Origin: Fragilaria radians
Taxonomy: Eukaryota > Bacillariophyta > Fragilariophyceae > Fragilariales > Fragilariaceae
Length of the DNA stretch: 10,153 nucleotides
Direction: 5' to 3'
Assembly: GCA_900642245.1 (NCBI GenBank)
Contig: CAAAJI010000563.1
Coordinates: 1-10,153 of the forward strand
Part shown: in pieces, positions 8,367-10,153 of the stretch
Numbering within the stretch: the stretch's first letter is position 1
Layout of the letters: the number at the start of each line of letters is the position of its first letter
Program-made: the position numbers and the translations under genes
The notes under the pieces: model-generated
What the model saw: the letters and a program-made list of their open reading frames with translations, nothing else
What the model was told of the DNA's origin: nothing
Databases searched by the model: none

Positions 8367-8696
8367 ATCCGCTTGATAATAAAGATTATAGAATGTGAAA
8401 GCATATATGATGAATGCTGCGGTTATGATGCGGGCAATGATTTTCATCAAAAGCAAGTTGATAGGATTGATCAAAAGCACACCAAAATTGGAGATACTCT
8501 TTTCCTTCTTGACAGTAAAAGCACGCATAGTACTTTTTATGTTTGAAGATTGGTGAAAAATAGTCGAGAGGCCAATAGGCCGTTGAGGATGCCTACAAAT
8601 GAAGGGATGATTGTCTACACTCAACAAGCTGATTTACCGAACTATAAAGGTGTTTGGTTCAATGAACAATCAATTGCTAACATTACCTATGTCTGA
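8367..8696 (+). pseudogene. Copia aspartic protease and start of pre-integrase domain
   Basis: Frame open from 8367, interrupted by one TGA at 8544, ending at TGA 8694. The protease that cuts the polyprotein is marked by FLLDSKST (8502-8525), with the active-site Asp at 8511-8513. Its form is DSKST where active enzymes have D-S/T-G; the diatom-type copia elements I recall also read LLDSQST. STFYV and RLVKNSREANRPLRM follow, then PTNEGMIVYTQQADLPNYKG and VWFNEQSIANI, matching the usual LxTNxG and VWFNxxxIxNILSL segments. The last part shifts frame near 8680. Upstream, the acidic DECCGYDAGND may be the end of the gag part. Confidence 0.82.
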
Positions 8697-9052
8697 AACG
8701 GAACGGAGAGGACACACCATATACTATTCACCTGGATGTTGGAAGCTAGCCAATCTAGCGAAAGGACGTGACAGGGATTTTTGCATGACCCTGGCAGGAT
8801 TATATACATTGGAAGTGCCTCTTGATGGAACAGGATTGATACAAACTGTGTCCGAAAATTTTCACTCCAAGACAAATTGAAAAGGATAAACAGGCCAGAA
8901 GTTTATACAAGATGATTGGGCGTCCGTCATATGATGATTTTGTGGCTATTGTCAAAAATAATCTACTCCCGCATGCAAATGTACACAACAAAAAAGAATA
9001 TATTGCATTCAGAGAAAATCTTTGGGAAAGAATTGGTAAGTTTGAAGGGTAA
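8680..9052 (+). pseudogene. Copia GAG-pre-integrase segment
   Basis: Two overlapping frames carry this segment. The first, to the stop at 8878, has MSETERRGHTIYYSP, LAGLYTLEVPL and GLIQTVSENF, matching the GLYxxxP and FIxTVxEN motifs before the integrase. The second, 8870-9052, has RQIEKDKQARSLYKMIGRPS, FVAIVKNNLLPHANV and AFRENLWERIG, matching the zinc-binding-like region of this lineage (ARxLYxxxGxPSxxDFxxxxxxNxIKNCPVT). The Cys and His ligands are not all preserved. Confidence 0.8.
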
Positions 9053-9874
9053 GACAGCTGAAAAGTGTCCTCAGGCGGTAGCATCGGAAAAATCCCCCGG
9101 ACGTTTTGGAGTTGCATCATGAAGTGATCCTTGCAGCTGACATCATGAATGTAGATTGCAATCAGTTTTTAATCACAACATTACAAAGTGTCTAATTTAC
9201 TACGGTTGAAAGGTTAGAATCCAAAGAAACTTAATCTCTGACAAATGGAATTGTCAAAGTGGTGAATTTGTATAAGAGAAGAGGAATGATGATATTGGTA
9301 TGTTTGGTTGACCATGAACTTGGGAAACTTTTGAGTCCATTGCTGGAAGTTGGAATTCATCTAATATCTGTGCACCGAGTGAACATGTTCCCAAAGTGGA
9401 AAGAAAAATGTGTACAGTGAAGGATCAAATCAGGAGTATTGACAAGGCTGCTAATTCAGAAAATCCCAACAATTATGAACACTCATGCAGTAATGTTTTT
9501 GGTCAAGTGGTTGCACTTTTTCCACCAAAAGGTGGGGTGTCTCCTACTTTGTCACCCCAAGCAATATTTACAGGAATTACCCCAAATGCAGAAACAATTG
9601 TAGGATTCCTTTTGGTGGATATGCCCAGGTCCATGTGGAAATAAGCCCAAGCTATGATGTTATTGTATCAAGAACAGTTGGGGGTATCTCATTGGGGCCC
9701 ACCAGTAACATCCAAGGCACATATAAATGCATGAGCCTCCTCAATGGTAAGCGGATTAAAGCAAGATCTTTTACTCCATTCCCCATGCGGGATGACGTGG
9801 TGAATAAGGTAGAATCAATGGTTTCATCAATTCAGGGTAATAATACTGAGGATGATGGCAAAATAGTGATTTAA
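9015..9874 (+). pseudogene. Copia integrase core and C-terminal region, decayed
   Basis: FGKELVSLKGKTAEKCP (about 9022-9075) matches the SLKGKT motif at the start of the core. DVLELHHEVILAADIM (from about 9100) carries the first catalytic Asp at 9139-9141. VDHELGKL carries the second at 9310-9312. SEHVPKVERKM carries the Glu at 9399-9401, one frame away. Spacing of the triad (57, then about 30 residues) fits. Stops at 9193 and 9232 interrupt the core. Downstream, FPPKGGVSPTLSPQAIFTGI (from about 9517) and, after a frame change near 9605, PFGGYAQVHVE, RTVGGISLGPTSNIQGTYK and MSLLNGKRIKARSFTPFPM match the C-terminal DTLSPRxIxTG and RTTGAIxLxPTGNxQGxYxF motifs. All three catalytic residues survive as codons, but not in one frame. 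Confidence 0.9.
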
Positions 9875-9929
9875 AATAGAAGGAAGAGCTACCTGCCAAC
9901 TTATGAAGATGATAAGAGTATGAATACCA

Positions 9930-10139
9930 ATGATTACAGTGGAATTGGCTGACATTCTTGAAGATAGTCAGGAAAACCAAGAGGAGGCTTCAGATGTGGC
10001 ACCAGTGCAATTACAGTCAGATGAGGCTAATGGGATTCAAGGAGTGGAAGTTGAAGAAGTGTGGGAAGAAATTGTAGAAGAAAATGTAGGCCAGGATGAA
10101 GACATAGAGCAAGAAGATTTTATGATTGACAATTCATGA
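9930..10139 (+). pseudogene. Acidic linker between integrase and RT of the copia element
   Basis: A 69-codon frame very rich in Glu and Asp (VEVEEVWEEIVEEN, GQDEDIEQEDF) follows the integrase C-terminal region by about 55 bases. This is where copia polyproteins of this kind carry a poorly conserved acidic spacer before reverse transcriptase. It ends in TGA at 10137-10139 and RT motifs are not reached. It would not have its own start; the ATG at 9930 is incidental. Function of such linkers is unknown. Confidence 0.6.
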
Positions 10140-10153
10140 GATCAGAGAAATGA

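Larger units (their letters stand above)
8367..10153 (+). mobile_element. Ty1/copia retrotransposon, protease to integrase-RT linker, cut by window edge
   Basis: On the plus strand the domains run in copia order: protease, GAG-pre-integrase, integrase core, integrase C-terminal region, acidic linker. RT and RNase H would lie to the right of the window. No gag zinc knuckle or LTR was found on the left, where the RNase H fragment of another element abuts within about 60-100 bases. At least six changes of frame and three in-frame stops (8544, 9193, 9232) show a dead copy. It is less eroded than the minus-strand element, since long motifs are still readable. Confidence 0.88.

Noticed and set aside
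8340..8380. Possible gag zinc knuckle (Cys-rich ACxCKNGC) before the protease
   Set aside because: The spacing does not fit C-x2-C-x4-H-x4-C, there is no His in place, and a stop interrupts it.
8238..8627. 129-codon open frame on the minus strand
   Set aside because: The plus strand here carries the protease motif FLLDSKST and flanking copia segments in the right order; the minus frame has no recognisable features and is a shadow.
1..10153. CRISPR array, tRNA, rRNA, bacterial operon or phage-defence genes
   Set aside because: No regularly spaced repeats, cloverleaf or bacterial gene clusters were seen; the content is eukaryotic with retrotransposon debris.

Overview
The window looks like an AT-rich nuclear fragment from a eukaryote, most likely a diatom or another stramenopile. 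The signs are a short spliceosomal intron (GTAAGA donor, ACTAAC branch motif, TTTCAG acceptor), a eukaryotic PDCD5 gene, and several decayed Ty1/copia retrotransposon pieces. By recall, the motifs in those pieces resemble the CoDi-type copia elements common in diatom genomes. The taxon is inferred; no marker gene settles it.

Layout. 1-432 (+): a broken copia integrase fragment running off the left edge. 1066-2127 (+): an intact FkbM-type methyltransferase with an N-terminal membrane anchor. 2128-3414: no gene that can be supported. 3415-3962 (-): PDCD5 in two exons. 4229-4885 (+): an intact but unrecognised 218-residue protein, divergent from PDCD5 across 266 bp. 4886-5559: no recognisable content. 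5560-7173 (-): an old, internally deleted copia element with two diverged LTR remnants around a decayed reverse transcriptase/RNase H. 7174-7870: mostly unassigned, with a faint possible RT trace. 7870-8310 (+): the 3' part (RT end and RNase H) of another copia element. 8367-10153 (+): protease, pre-integrase, integrase and acidic linker of a copia element, running off the right edge before its RT.

The three intact genes form a small host island (about 1.0-4.9 kb) between retrotransposon debris. Nothing shows that they act in one pathway. PDCD5 and the 4229 gene share a short divergent intergenic region and could share promoter elements. The transposon pieces fall into at least two integrase types, TPQ-N-x3-E-like at the left edge and EHVPKVERK-like at the right. 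None of the elements can encode a working polyprotein, because all carry stops, frameshifts or lost catalytic residues. I found no convincing undescribed system. The most unusual points are the RNase H-to-protease junction near 8.3 kb, the LTR-bounded deletion derivative, and the orphan gene at 4229.
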